Source: Amycolatopsis thailandensis
GTDB lineage: Bacteria; Actinomycetota; Actinomycetes; Mycobacteriales; Pseudonocardiaceae
NCBI RefSeq assembly: GCF_002234405.1
Contig: NZ_NMQT01000099.1
Location: 1 to 64,000, forward strand
Direction of reading: 5' to 3'
DNA length: 64,000 nucleotides
Each line of letters starts with the position of its first letter. The first letter of the stretch is position 1. Shown here one piece after another: positions 1 through 9,088 of the stretch. The notes beneath the pieces are model-generated. The model was not told the origin of the DNA, did no database searches, and saw nothing but the letters and a program-made list of their open reading frames with translations. Made by a program: the position numbers and the translations under genes.

Positions 1-47
1 GACCGTGGAGGAATTGGGACGCTGAACGTCCCAATTCCTCCACGGTC
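1..47. terminator. Long perfect hairpin, probable terminator
   Basis: A perfect 20-bp inverted repeat (arms 1-20 and 28-47) with a 7-nt loop. It sits just beyond the 3' end of the minus-strand gene ending at 78, so it probably terminates that gene, and possibly a gene arriving from the left. There is no U-tract, which is usual for high-GC actinobacterial terminators. Confidence 0.7.
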
Positions 48-77
48 GCGCCGGTCGTCGAACTCGTGCGAAAGGAC

Positions 78-299
78 CTATTCGGTACTCCGGCGTTCGA
101 TCACTTCCGTGGCTCCGTTCTTGCTGAACGCCGCCCACAGATTGAACCCGACGATGGCCACGCACGCCGCCGCCCATAGCCAGATGAAGCCGTTGCCGCG
201 GCCGATCCCGTTGACGAACACGACGACAAGCATCCCGATGCCGATCAGCGCACCGACGATCGCGACGGGCTTGGACGGTTTCACACGGTACGAAGCCAC
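78..299 (-). CDS. Small two-TM membrane protein
   Basis: A 73-aa protein with two hydrophobic segments (about residues 13-31 and 39-56) and a charged C-terminus. The GTG start at 299 is supported by an AAGGAG ribosome binding site about 8 nt upstream. No family is recognised. It is a single gene with a strong hairpin (1-47) at its 3' side. Orientation and RBS make it likely real, but function cannot be stated. Confidence 0.6.
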   Translation of the reverse strand: MASYRVKPSKPVAIVGALIGIGMLVVVFVNGIGRGNGFIWLWAAACVAIVGFNLWAAFSKNGATEVIERRSTE

Positions 300-493
300 T
301 GTTCGACTCCTTGATCAAGTTTGCGAGGTGAGGAGCAGATGCCCGCGTCATCCAGCCGCCAAACCCACGCGCGCCGGATCGCGGGCGATGTTGCGCCGAA
401 CGCTCCAATCGCGTTAGGCCGAACGGGAAGGCTGGAGTGCGAACCTATCCGCTGGAGAGTCTGGACGGTGGCTGGGCTTGGGTTTCGGTCTTT

Positions 494-976
494 CTACTGG
501 GCGCGAACGGTTTCACGGCCCGGGCTGGTGCCCGTGGACGCCGGCGGCGTGGTGCGGGGCCAGGTCCAGGCGTACCGCAGAATGAGGACGAGAACGATCA
601 ATTCCAGTGCGACGCCGAGGCCGTAGAAGTATCTCCAGGATTCGCCCACCGCGTTGAACGCCGCGAAGGGGACCTGTATCGAGGCCACGATGAGGTTCGT
701 GGTGCGGTTGGCCCGGGCGGGCAGGGTCATCGACAGCACGACCATGAGGGTCGGGATCGCCATGAGCGTGAGGAAGACGGTGAACAACGTCTGGCTGATG
801 TCGAACTCGAAGACGACGCCGGCTTCGATGTCTTTGATGACGCCAGGTTTGAAGAAGGCGAGGATGTCCACGTAGGCGTACAGGAGCACGAGGCTCGCCC
901 ACGCCGCGGCGAGCTTGGCTCTCACCGGGATCCGCTGCTCGTCCAGTGTGGTCGTGGTGGGGCGACGTGTTCTCAT
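494..976 (-). CDS. DUF6326-like integral membrane protein
   Basis: About 160 aa with four predicted TM helices. The pattern resembles the actinobacterial DUF6326 family: a short hydrophilic N-terminus ending in RIPVRAKLAAAW, a conserved FFKPGVI loop, the LPARANRTTN stretch between helices, and a closing YAWTWPRT. The ATG at 976 is chosen because GGAG lies 8 nt upstream; an in-frame extension to 1042 adds low-complexity residues only. It is divergent from the histidine kinase at 1139. Its function is unknown; the family assignment is from memory of its conserved segments. Confidence 0.75.
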   Translation of the reverse strand: MRTRRPTTTTLDEQRIPVRAKLAAAWASLVLLYAYVDILAFFKPGVIKDIEAGVVFEFDISQTLFTVFLTLMAIPTLMVVLSMTLPARANRTTNLIVASIQVPFAAFNAVGESWRYFYGLGVALELIVLVLILRYAWTWPRTTPPASTGTSPGRETVRAQ

Positions 977-1126
977 CGTGGGCTCCGTTGTCGTGGTGAG
1001 GATCGGTGGGCCAACGATCGCCGAGCCCGGCGGCGGGCACATCCTCGTCGAGGCCGGACACGCCCCGGCTGTGAGGAGGAGCGGCGTCTCGTTCTTTCGG
1101 TCGGTCCCCGACGCCTCGGCGGTCCC

Positions 1127-1132
1127 TAGGCT
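1127..1132 (+). promoter_or_regulatory. -10 box of a leaderless promoter for the kinase gene
   Basis: TAGGCT lies exactly 6 nt before the GTG at 1139 and no ribosome binding site separates them, so the transcript probably begins at the start codon. Confidence 0.55.
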
Positions 1133-1138
1133 GGGTGC

Positions 1139-2281
1139 GTGACCACCACTGCCCTGCGCTCGCTGTGGGCCGAGCCGCGCGCCACGAACGTTCCCGAACG
1201 GGTGTGGCGCGACTGGGTGCTGGTCGGGGCGTTGATGGTGACCGCGCTGCTCGAGGGACTCCTCCGGGACGACGTCGCCTGGCGGCCGTTCGCGACGATC
1301 GTGGCGGCCGGACTCGCGCCGTTGCTGCTGTGGCGGCGTACGCGCCCGTTGGCCTGTGCAGGGGTGGCCTTCGGCATCGCGATGGCGTTGGGACTGGCGA
1401 GCCTGCTGGGCGGGGCTCCGAGCGTGGGCCTCGACACGATGATCTACGTCCTGGTGTTCGTCTACGCGCTGGTCCGCTGGGGCTCAGGGCGCGAGATCGT
1501 GATCGGGCTGGCGGTGGTGGCGATCGCCGCGGGAATCGGTATGGTCCCCGACCACATCGTGCCGGCCGAGGTCTTCGGCGGGTTCGCCATCCTCGCGGCG
1601 GCGGCGGCGGGCGGAGCGGCGTTCCGCTACCGCGCCGAGAGCCGGCGCCGGGAGCTGGACCAGATCCGCGGCCAGGAGAGGGTCGGTCTCGCGCGCGAGT
1701 TGCACGACATCGTCGCCCACCACGTCTCGGCGATCGCTGTGCAGGCGCAGGCGGGCCAGGCGATGGCCGGGCAGCGACCTGAGGCGGCACTCGAGGTGCT
1801 GGCGGCGATCGAAGGGGAAGCGTCGCGGACGCTCGCGGAGATGCGGGCGATGGTCGGCGTGCTGCGCGATGGAGCGCCGGTGGGGTACGCCCCTCAGCCC
1901 GGAGTTGCCGACCTGGTCTCCCTCGCCAGACGCGCCCCGGTTCCTGTCGTCGACGTGGAATTGCCGGATGCCCTGGACGAACTTCCGCCCCAGATCGACG
2001 CCGCGGTCTACCGGCTGGCGCAAGAGGCGCTGACCAACGCCCTGCGGCACGCCCGCAACGCCTCGCGTGTGGAGATCCGGGTCGTGGAGGGCGCGGGAAG
2101 GTTGCGACTATGCGTGACAGACGACGGACAGATCGACCCGGCACGGTCGGTGAACCACGGCTTCGGGCTGCTGGGGATGACCGAGCGCGTGCAGCTACTC
2201 GGCGGCACGCTGGGTGCCGGGCCGGCACCCGAGGGCGGGTGGACGGTCGACGCCGAACTGCCGACTAAAGTACGCCGATGA
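1139..2281 (+). CDS. NarL-family sensor histidine kinase
   Basis: A 380-aa membrane histidine kinase. The N-terminal half (residues 25-165) holds about five hydrophobic helices with short loops, so the stimulus is probably sensed in or at the membrane. A HisKA_3 dimerisation/phosphoacceptor segment follows, with RELHDIVAHH around His189, then a HATPase domain with the N box (QEALTNALRHA) and G box (GFGLLGM). The GTG start is leaderless. The gene overlaps the next one by ATGA at 2278-2281, so kinase and regulator are coupled. The ligand is unknown. Confidence 0.93.
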   Translation: MTTTALRSLWAEPRATNVPERVWRDWVLVGALMVTALLEGLLRDDVAWRPFATIVAAGLAPLLLWRRTRPLACAGVAFGIAMALGLASLLGGAPSVGLDTMIYVLVFVYALVRWGSGREIVIGLAVVAIAAGIGMVPDHIVPAEVFGGFAILAAAAAGGAAFRYRAESRRRELDQIRGQERVGLARELHDIVAHHVSAIAVQAQAGQAMAGQRPEAALEVLAAIEGEASRTLAEMRAMVGVLRDGAPVGYAPQPGVADLVSLARRAPVPVVDVELPDALDELPPQIDAAVYRLAQEALTNALRHARNASRVEIRVVEGAGRLRLCVTDDGQIDPARSVNHGFGLLGMTERVQLLGGTLGAGPAPEGGWTVDAELPTKVRR

Positions 2282-2934
2282 CGGTGCGCGTGCTGGTGGC
2301 CGACGACCAGGATCTGGTGCGCACCGGCCTTTCGATGATCCTTGAGGCTCAGCCCGGCATCGAGGTCGTCGGCCAGGCCGCCGACGGCCACGCAGCCGTC
2401 GAACTGGCGCAACGGCTCCGCCCCGACGTGTGCCTGGTCGACATCTTGATGCCCGGACTCGACGGCATCGAGGTGACCAAGCTCCTCGCCGGGCGGGGCG
2501 TCCCGGACCCGATCGCGGTAGTCGTGATCACGACCTTCGACCTCGACGAGTACATCCATGGTGCGCTCCGAGCCGGTGCCCGAGGCTTTCTGCTCAAGGA
2601 CGCCGGGACGGCACTGCTCGTCCAGGCCGTTCATGCCGCTGCCGTCGGCGATGCCCTGATCGCGCCGAACATCACCCGGCGACTGCTGGCCACGCTCGCC
2701 GCCAGGGAACCGGCGAGCCGGCGGACCCAACCGATCGAGCCGCTCACCGATCGCGAGGAGGAGGTGCTGACGCTGGTCGCCCGTGGCCGCACGAACGCCG
2801 AGATCGCCGCTGAGCTGTACATCGGCTTGACGACAGCCAAGACCCACGTCGCCAGCCTGCTGACCAAAATCGGCGCCCGAAACAGGGTCGAGATCGCGAT
2901 GTGGGCGTACGACACCGGCAGGGCGGGGGACTGA
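2278..2934 (+). CDS. NarL/LuxR-type response regulator
   Basis: A 218-aa regulator. The receiver domain (1-120) has the acidic pair D9/D10, phosphoacceptor D55 in CLVDILMPG, a switch threonine (ITTFDLDEY) and the conserved Lys of FLLKDA. The C-terminal LuxR-type HTH (about 150-212) shows LTDREEEVLTLVARGRTNAEI and TAKTHVASLLTKIGARNRVE. It is the partner of the kinase ending at 2281, with which it overlaps by 4 nt. Target promoters cannot be read here; no terminator is obvious after the stop. Confidence 0.95.
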   Translation: MTVRVLVADDQDLVRTGLSMILEAQPGIEVVGQAADGHAAVELAQRLRPDVCLVDILMPGLDGIEVTKLLAGRGVPDPIAVVVITTFDLDEYIHGALRAGARGFLLKDAGTALLVQAVHAAAVGDALIAPNITRRLLATLAAREPASRRTQPIEPLTDREEEVLTLVARGRTNAEIAAELYIGLTTAKTHVASLLTKIGARNRVEIAMWAYDTGRAGD

Positions 2935-3122
2935 ACCGAAAGCCCATGCCGCTGATCGATCGTTGGTGGTTCGAGCGGAGAGCTTTCGGGCACCGGATGC
3001 TCGGGGCCAAGGACCCGCTTGCGGCGGGCACTTACGCTGGCTTGGGTTTCGGCGTCTCCGCAGGCAGTCGCGTGATCGGTGTCTCCGGGTGGAGAGTCGA
3101 ATCGCGGCTGCCGCGAAACCGT

Positions 3123-4284
3123 CCAGAGAACTGACCGGCGCCAAGACCGCCGAGCTGCCGGTATTGCCGACTGTCCAGATCACCGGCGCGAACGCCGAGC
3201 GGTTCGCCGCGCTGGCCCGGACCGGTGGCGGCACCGCGGCCGTGATCGCCCGCCCGGAGATCCGGGACGCCTATGAATTGTCCTTTCCTGCCACCGGGCG
3301 GATCCCGGCACAACTCGAGCAGTCGGTGCGCAAGTCCGAGCTCGCGGCGGTGACCATGGCCTTCCACGGCTACTCGGCGGAGTCCCCGCCTCAGCTGCAC
3401 GCGATCCACCAGGTGGCGGGAGTACGCCTGGGAACGTCCCGGCTGGCTATGGAACGCCAGGGCTCGTGAGAGCGGAACGTCAGGAGTACTACACGCCGGG
3501 CACTTGGGCCTTCCTCAACACGTTGGTGAGCCAGACGCCGAGTGTCGGCGGTGATCTGCGAGGGGAGGAGCTCTTCGCGGCGGGCAAAAGCTACCGGCTG
3601 GCCTGGAACGGTGCGGTCACCGGCCCCGGCTTCCGCGGCAAGCGCGCCTATCCGGCCGACAGCCCCTGGGCCGGACGGGCCGCGCAGGAGATCGACATCA
3701 GCATCCCGTTGTTCTCCGACGGCGCCGGGCACACCGGAACTGCGGACTTGGACGCGCCGGGCGACCGCGGCAGCACCGCGCTCTACCGCGAAGGCAGGCT
3801 TTTCGGTAGCCAGGCGACCCCCGGGCGCGCGGTGTTCGTGGCACCTGCCGAGGAAGCCGGTTACCGGCTGACTACCGAGGCGGAGCGCGACGAACCCTGG
3901 GCGCCGTTGTCCACCAAGGTCTCCGCCGAATGGACCTTCCGCAGCGGGTACGTCCAGGGACCGAGCCAAGCGCTGCCGCTGCTGGAGGTGCGGTACAACC
4001 CGGTGGTGGATCTGGCCAACAGCGCGCCGGGCGGCCGCCCCTTCACCGTCCCGGTCACCGTGTCCCGGCAGGACGGTCCCGCCGCGATCACTGGCCTGGA
4101 GGTCGACGCGTCCTACGACGGTGGCGTCACCTGGCGGCCCGCGAAGGTGAGCGGACAGAACGGCCGGTACGACGTCGAGCTCCGCCACCCGGCAGCCGGA
4201 TCTGTCTCCTTGCGCGCGAAAGCCGCCGACGCCGACGGGAACACCACGACCCAGAGCCTCGTTCACGCCTACCGGCTCCGCTGA
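3123..4284 (+). pseudogene. C-terminal remnant of an S8 (subtilisin-like) secreted peptidase, frameshifted
   Basis: Two successive frames encode what I recognise as the C-terminal non-catalytic part of large actinobacterial S8 peptidases. The first piece (to 3469) contains ELPVLPTVQITGANAERFAA; the second (3466-4284) contains YYTPGTWAF, RYNPVVDLA and YDGGVTWRPAKVSG, and ends in a typical HAYRLR. The frame changes near 3466. The signal peptide, propeptide and Asp/His/Ser catalytic domain are missing, as nothing upstream of about 3120 belongs to it. It is therefore a 5'-deleted and frameshifted relic. Confidence 0.75.
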
Positions 4285-4289
4285 CACCC

Positions 4290-4334
4290 GTTGTTCCCGG
4301 CCTCTCGCACAGAATCCAAGAGGTCGGGAACAAC
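4290..4334. terminator. Hairpin after the protease remnant
   Basis: 16-bp arms (4290-4305 and 4319-4334) pair with one mismatch around a 13-nt loop, immediately after the stop of the S8 remnant. It is a probable transcription terminator. Confidence 0.6.
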
Positions 4335-4384
4335 CGCGATTCAGTCGAAGGTGGCGCGTTCGAGCGCGGTGTCGGCGTCCTATC

Positions 4385-4500
4385 CCCGCACGACAGTCCC
4401 GGTGACCACCGAGTCCCCTCATCCCGGTCGCCGCCGAGTTTGGTCAGGATCCGGGAGACGTGCACACCCGCCGCGGCTGCTCTGGTGGAGGTCACAGCCG
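4385..4500 (-). pseudogene. Possible decayed LuxR-type response-regulator tail
   Basis: On the minus strand, the frame beginning near 4495 reads AAAAGVHVSRILTKLGGDRDE, resembling the recognition helix and following turn of NarL/LuxR response regulators. After a frame change it continues with DSVVTGTVVRG and a stop, like the usual end of such proteins. No receiver domain is present. The match is short, so this is a tentative relic, but two intact paralogous regulators lie within 4 kb. Confidence 0.35.
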
Positions 4501-4531
4501 TGTCGTGAGAACGAATTCGACGTCAGGTACG

Positions 4532-6010
4532 TCATCGGGTGGTGTCCGGGTGGTGGACGCTGAGGTCGCCGTAGGCGTCGAGCACGCTGGGCAGGTCTGC
4601 GGAGGTTTCTCGGAGAACGGCGTCCAGGAAGGCGAGAGTGGCCGCGGTGACGACGCGTGGGCTTTCGGTGCGGCCCAGGGAACCGGCTATCGACGGCACC
4701 GGCGGCAGGTACAGGGGGCCGTCCGTGAACGTGAGGTGGGCGGCGCCGGGAATGGTGAGCCGGTAGCTCGTCGCGGTACCGCGCTCAAGCACCTCGCTGA
4801 GACGCGGCAGGTATCGCGGGTCGGTGTCCGGGGTGATGGCCTGGGTGAATGCGAGCGCCGGTCGGTCAAGGGCGGGCGATACCGGGCCGTGCGGGTAGCC
4901 GTCCAGATCGATGACGGCCGTGAACCGGCGGTCCTGCCGGACGGCCTGCAGGGCGGCGGCGCCACCGAGGGAATGACCGGCCGCGGCGACCCTGCCGGTG
5001 TCCAGGCGTCCGGTTAGCGGGTCTGCGCGGTCCAGATCCGCTAACCGGGAGAGCACGAAGCTGAGGTCTGCGGCCCGGACGGCGGTCCAGCCGGCCGCGA
5101 GTTCCTCGTCCTTACCTCGGTCGCCGCTGGAGACGGTCTCGGTGGTGATCGTCCGCCCGTCGGCGAGGACGACGGCAGCGGAGTCGTAGGGGTGGTCGAG
5201 GGCGGCGACCACGTAGCCGTGGCTTGCCAGTTCCTCGGCCCACGCGGTGTTCTGGGTGCGAACTCCGCTGGAACCGGGGGAGAACAGCACGATCGGGAAC
5301 CGTCCTTCACGGGCGACCGGGGCGCCGAAGACCGAATGGGTTCGGGCACGCGTGACGTCGTCCAAGAGGAACCCCGGCAGGCCGGTCGCGCGGGCGAGGG
5401 CTTCGGAGACGGTGCGTGCTTCGTCCCCCGTGCGTCCGAGGTACGGGGCCCGAGGTGTGTCGATGGGGCTGTCCTGCGCGGGGTACCAGAGCTGGACCAC
5501 GACAGTGCGTCGGTCGAGCGGATCGGCGGTGAAGGTCTCGGGGCGGAGCGGGTCGGTCCACTGCAGCACGCGGGTGCCGACCGCGAATGACCCCGTGGGG
5601 GCGGGGAATACGGGGACGGGAAAGGCACAGGCGGCCACGGCGCCCGCGGCGATCAGCCCGGCACAGGCCATCGATCCCGGCAACGCGAGCCACCAGCGGG
5701 CCCGTCGTACCGGCCGGCCGGTACGACGTCGCAGCAAGGGGGAGAAGGCGAACGGCGCCGCGAGGACGGCGCCTGCCAGTACCGGCAGCATCTGCCAGCG
5801 GATCCCCGTCGCGGTGAGCGCGATCGCGGATGCCACGAGTACCGCCCCCGCCGTGATCGTGGCACGTGAGCGGGCGGCGGGCGGAAGCCAGCGCGCCATC
5901 ACCAGCGCGATGGCACCAAGCAAGGCAAGGATTTCCAGGAGGGACAGGTCCAGTCCCGTGATGATCTCGGTCACCCGGCCATCGTCGGCGCCGGGTGGGG
6001 ACGACCACAT
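4532..6010 (-). CDS. Membrane-anchored alpha/beta hydrolase (PAF-acetylhydrolase-like)
   Basis: About 490 aa. The N-terminal 120 residues contain four hydrophobic helices; the C-terminal two thirds is an alpha/beta hydrolase resembling the dienelactone/platelet-activating-factor acetylhydrolase group. Visible are VVQLWYPA, the oxyanion strand FPIVLFSPGSSG, the nucleophile elbow AGHSLGG and a late GAAHLTFTD with the likely catalytic His. The start is uncertain: ATG at 6010, or GTG at 5974 just before the first helix; neither has a clear RBS. It is divergent from the kinase at 6216. The substrate is unknown, though an ester or lipid is likely by family. Confidence 0.85.
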   Translation of the reverse strand: MWSSPPGADDGRVTEIITGLDLSLLEILALLGAIALVMARWLPPAARSRATITAGAVLVASAIALTATGIRWQMLPVLAGAVLAAPFAFSPLLRRRTGRPVRRARWWLALPGSMACAGLIAAGAVAACAFPVPVFPAPTGSFAVGTRVLQWTDPLRPETFTADPLDRRTVVVQLWYPAQDSPIDTPRAPYLGRTGDEARTVSEALARATGLPGFLLDDVTRARTHSVFGAPVAREGRFPIVLFSPGSSGVRTQNTAWAEELASHGYVVAALDHPYDSAAVVLADGRTITTETVSSGDRGKDEELAAGWTAVRAADLSFVLSRLADLDRADPLTGRLDTGRVAAAGHSLGGAAALQAVRQDRRFTAVIDLDGYPHGPVSPALDRPALAFTQAITPDTDPRYLPRLSEVLERGTATSYRLTIPGAAHLTFTDGPLYLPPVPSIAGSLGRTESPRVVTAATLAFLDAVLRETSADLPSVLDAYGDLSVHHPDTTR

Positions 6011-6203
6011 CGCTCCCGGGTCGTCGGCACGGGCGACTGGGAGCGCAATCCGGAGCACGTGCCGTGCGACGGGAGTGGCAAGCGAGCAGGCCGGATCGAC
6101 GGCTCCGTTGCGACCGCAGGAGGTAAGGGAACTCCTCCTCAGGTCGCAATCCGGCCCCACGAGGTCAGACCCCGGGCTCATGTGCGTGGCGGTGCCCGCG
6201 GCC

Positions 6204-6209
6204 TACGCT
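6204..6209 (+). promoter_or_regulatory. -10 box of a leaderless promoter for the second kinase
   Basis: TACGCT is followed by exactly 6 nt and then the GTG at 6216, the same geometry as at 1127-1139. Confidence 0.55.
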
Positions 6210-6215
6210 CACCGG

Positions 6216-7415
6216 GTGCGCTCCGCGAGAACAGCCGTTTGGCCGGTGCGGCTGGGGAAATCCGCCTGGCGCCGGGCTTCCCTGCTGCCGCCGGTGGTGT
6301 GGGGTTCGCTGCTGTCGTCGCTGCTCCTGCTCAACGTCGTGACCACCCGGCCGTCGCGGGAGCTGCCGATGGCCGTGACCTTGACCGTCGTTCTCCTGCT
6401 GCCCTTGGTGTGGCGGCACCGGGCCCCGCGCACGGTGTTCGCCACCGTGGCTGCCGTGGCCGCGGTCCAGTGGCTGCTGGACATCCAGCTACCGGCGGAC
6501 ATCGCCCTGCTGGTGGCTCTGTACACGGTGGCCGTGCGCGCGGACCTGCGCGACGCCTTGGTCGCCGGGGCGGTTCTGGAGGTCGGGGGACTGCTGGCTT
6601 GTCTGCGCTGGACCACCGACGGCGCGTTCCTCACCCCGTTCGTCGCGGTCACCGCGATGATCGTCGCGGTCGGCGTCCTCGGTGTGCACGTGCGGATCCA
6701 CCGCGCCTACCTCGCGGCCGTCGAGGAACGGGCCGTGCGTTTGGAGCGGGACCACGATCAGCAGGCGCGGGTGGCCGTCGCCGAAGAGCGGACCCGGATC
6801 ACCCGGGAGATGCACGACATCGTCACCCACAACCTGTCCGTCATGGTCGCGCTCACCGACGCCGCCGTTTACGCGCAGCACCGGTCGCCCGGCAAGGCGA
6901 CCACCGCGATGCTCCAGATCTCCGAGACAGGCAGGCAGGCCTTGACCGACATGCGGCGTTCCCTGGGCGTTCTGCGCGCCGGCGAACCGGACGCGCTGCG
7001 CCACCCGTTGCCCGGGATCGCCCAGCTGACGGCTCTTGCCGACCAGATGGGCGCCGCCGGACTGCCGACCCGTATCGACATCCACGGCGGTCACGCCCAC
7101 GTACCCGCCACCGCGGAACTGACCGTCTACCGCCTGGTCCAGGAAGCCTTGACCAACACTCTCAAGCACACCCCCGCCGGTACTCACGCGAAGGTCCGGA
7201 TCGAGTGCTCGACCGAGTCCGTCATCGTGGACGTCACCGACAGTGGACCCCTCCCGCCGGCCCTCGCCGCCACCCGGCCCGGCCACGGCATCACCGGTAT
7301 GCGAGAGCGCGCGGCCGCCTACGGAGGAACGTTGCGGGCCGGGCCGCTTCCGGACGGTGGCTGGGGCGTCCACACCCGCCTGTTCCTCGCCGGCACCGGG
7401 GCGGTGTCCGCGTGA
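6216..7415 (+). CDS. NarL-family sensor histidine kinase
   Basis: A 399-aa kinase from the GTG at 6216. About five hydrophobic segments (residues 25-160) are followed by a short coiled linker, the HisKA_3 motif ITREMHDIVTHNLSVMVAL with His200, and a HATPase domain with QEALTNTLKHT and GHGITGMRERAAAYGG. An in-frame ATG at 6180 exists, but the leaderless TACGCT geometry favours 6216. It overlaps the regulator gene by GTGA at 7412-7415. It is paralogous in architecture to the kinase at 1139; the signal is unknown. Confidence 0.92.
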   Translation: MRSARTAVWPVRLGKSAWRRASLLPPVVWGSLLSSLLLLNVVTTRPSRELPMAVTLTVVLLLPLVWRHRAPRTVFATVAAVAAVQWLLDIQLPADIALLVALYTVAVRADLRDALVAGAVLEVGGLLACLRWTTDGAFLTPFVAVTAMIVAVGVLGVHVRIHRAYLAAVEERAVRLERDHDQQARVAVAEERTRITREMHDIVTHNLSVMVALTDAAVYAQHRSPGKATTAMLQISETGRQALTDMRRSLGVLRAGEPDALRHPLPGIAQLTALADQMGAAGLPTRIDIHGGHAHVPATAELTVYRLVQEALTNTLKHTPAGTHAKVRIECSTESVIVDVTDSGPLPPALAATRPGHGITGMRERAAAYGGTLRAGPLPDGGWGVHTRLFLAGTGAVSA

Positions 7416-8071
7416 CGATCCGCGTCCTGATCGCCGACGACGAAGCACTGCTCCGCTTGGCCTTCAGCACGGTTCTGGAAGCCCAGCCCGACATGGCGGC
7501 GGTCGGCGAAGCCGAAGACGGCGCCCAGGCCATCCGCCTCGCCCGGGAACTGCGTCCCGACATAGTGCTCATGGACGTCCGGATGCCCGGGACCGACGGG
7601 ATCGAGGCGACCCGGCAGGTCGTCAGGAACTGCCCGGGGACCCGGGTGCTGATCCTCACCACCTTCGACCTCGACGAGTACGCCTTCGCCGGGCTCAAAG
7701 CGGGAGCCTCGGGCTTCCTGCTGAAGAACACCAGGCCCGAGGAGCTGCTCACCGCGATCCGCCACGTTGCCCTGGGCGACGCGGTGATCTCGCCGCGGAT
7801 CACCCGCCGTCTGCTGGAGAAGTTCCGTCCGCACATCCCCGAGGGCGGCACCGGACGCGACGAGCGGCTGAGCCGGCTCAGCGCTCGTGAGCACGAGGTA
7901 CTCGTCCAGGTGGGCGCCGGGCTGTCCAACTCCGAGATCGCGGCGACCCTGTACCTCGCGGAGGCGACCGTGAAGTCGCACCTGGGGCGGATCCTGCAGA
8001 AACTCGAACTCCGCGACCGGATCCAGGCCGTAATCTTCGCCTATGAAAGCCGCCTGATCCACCCGACGTGA
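7412..8071 (+). CDS. NarL/LuxR-type response regulator
   Basis: A 219-aa response regulator starting with GTG at 7412, overlapping the kinase stop by 4 nt. The receiver domain has D9/D10, phosphoacceptor D55 (VLMDVRMPGTDG), LILTTFDLDEY and the Lys of FLLKN. The HTH shows LSAREHEVLVQVGAGLSNSEI and ATVKSHLGRILQKLELRDR. It is the cognate partner of the kinase at 6216 by translational coupling. It probably acts as a DNA-binding activator or repressor; targets, perhaps the adjacent divergent hydrolase, are inference only. Confidence 0.95.
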   Translation: MTIRVLIADDEALLRLAFSTVLEAQPDMAAVGEAEDGAQAIRLARELRPDIVLMDVRMPGTDGIEATRQVVRNCPGTRVLILTTFDLDEYAFAGLKAGASGFLLKNTRPEELLTAIRHVALGDAVISPRITRRLLEKFRPHIPEGGTGRDERLSRLSAREHEVLVQVGAGLSNSEIAATLYLAEATVKSHLGRILQKLELRDRIQAVIFAYESRLIHPT

Positions 8072-8305
8072 GGTCACCGGGTGGGCAGGGCAGGCTCCGC
8101 GAACTGGGTGCTGGGCAGCGTGGTTTGCGACGACGCGGCCCACCCAGCCCCGGGAGACCTCCAGCGTGGAGATCATGACATCCGGCACCGACAATCCCGG
8201 CACGCTCGGACATTCCGCGGGTGTAACCCGTTCCGGGGATACGGCAGGATCTGTACCGCGGGCGGTCTCGCGGCGGCGACTGAGTTGTGGTGACGAGAGG
8301 ATCAC

Positions 8306-8602
8306 ATGGAATCTCTGTGGACGACTTTCGGCGTTGTGGCCGTGGTGGTGGTCGCCGTCCTCGTGCTGGTCGCGCTGTTCCTCGCGATCAAACTGGTGCG
8401 GAAGCACCGTCAGGTCCATCAGCCCGGTGTGCCGGTGCCGACCAAAGCCGCCTACTGGATCTCCCTGGCCTACACGGTGTTCCCGTTCGACTTGTTGCCC
8501 GACCCGGTCTACTTCGACGACATCGTGGTCCTGACCAGCGGACTGGTCTACGTCAGCAGGTCGCTCACCAAGAAGGCGCGCGACGACCGCCAGGCGAGTT
8601 GA
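8306..8602 (+). CDS. DUF1232 (YkvA-like) membrane protein
   Basis: A 98-aa protein with one N-terminal TM helix (residues 7-30) and a DUF1232 domain. The hallmark is the second amphipathic or membrane stretch with ISLAYTVFPFDLLPDPVYFDD, where FD-LLPD is the family signature. GAGAGG lies 6 nt before the ATG. It is the last clear backbone gene before the island boundary. The family is small, membrane-associated and of unknown function. Confidence 0.85.
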   Translation: MESLWTTFGVVAVVVVAVLVLVALFLAIKLVRKHRQVHQPGVPVPTKAAYWISLAYTVFPFDLLPDPVYFDDIVVLTSGLVYVSRSLTKKARDDRQAS

Positions 8603-8780
8603 AACGCGGCCGTTCCCTGGGCGCGCTTCGAGGCTTGGCTGGGCGAGCCGGTGGTGATGCGGTCCATATCGGCCCGTTCGGCTCCGCGTCGCTCGGGCAT
8701 CGCCGTACGGCCGCGTCAAGTCTGGAAGCCGTACCTTGGCCTGACGTCACGGCTTCGTATCGGGATGCCGGGGGTGGCGA

Positions 8781-8862
8781 GAGATGGTCTGTAGCGCAAA
8801 AGAGCGGACGGTCGATGTGACCATCCGCCCACCCCGTAGGGCTGATGCTTGTGTCCGAGGGG
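8781..8862 (+). pseudogene. Scar copy of the integrase 3' end plus tRNA-Leu 3' end
   Basis: These 82 bp match 44074-44155 (the last codons of the serine recombinase plus the first bases of the tRNA-Leu 3' end) at 77 of 82 positions with no gaps. The same reading frame is kept (VTIRPPRR followed by ACVRG). Homology stops abruptly upstream of 8781, so the rest of that integrase is gone. It is best explained as the right-end remnant of an earlier, related element at the same tRNA gene. Confidence 0.8.
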
Positions 8863-8884
8863 CGTGTTGCTCACTATCCACACG
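8851..8884. other. Left attachment site (attL-like)
   Basis: The 12-bp tRNA-derived core GTGTCCGAGGGG is followed by the element left-end sequence CG(T/A)GTTGCTCACTATCCACACG. The second part recurs at 19808-19829. Recombination of this core with 44144-44155 would leave an intact tRNA-Leu on the chromosome. Confidence 0.7.
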
Positions 8885-9088
8885 ACTGCAACTGACGAGC
8901 TGACAGGCGAAATTTCCGTGTCTCGCAACGCGCCAAGAGAGCGAGGGTCACCGTCTACGGGACCGACTGGCAGCGCCTGACCTGCCATGAACGAATTTCA
9001 TGCACTGCGCAGATCGAAAGCCAGCGCTCTCCGGACCCGCGTGCTCGATGACCTGGGAAGGCAGTTCCGGCCTTTATGAGGCCTGGGT

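Noticed and set aside
513-2228. A 571-codon open frame antisense to the first histidine kinase
   Set aside because: It is Arg/Pro-rich, low-complexity and fully explained by GC-rich codon bias of the kinase on the other strand; no RBS.
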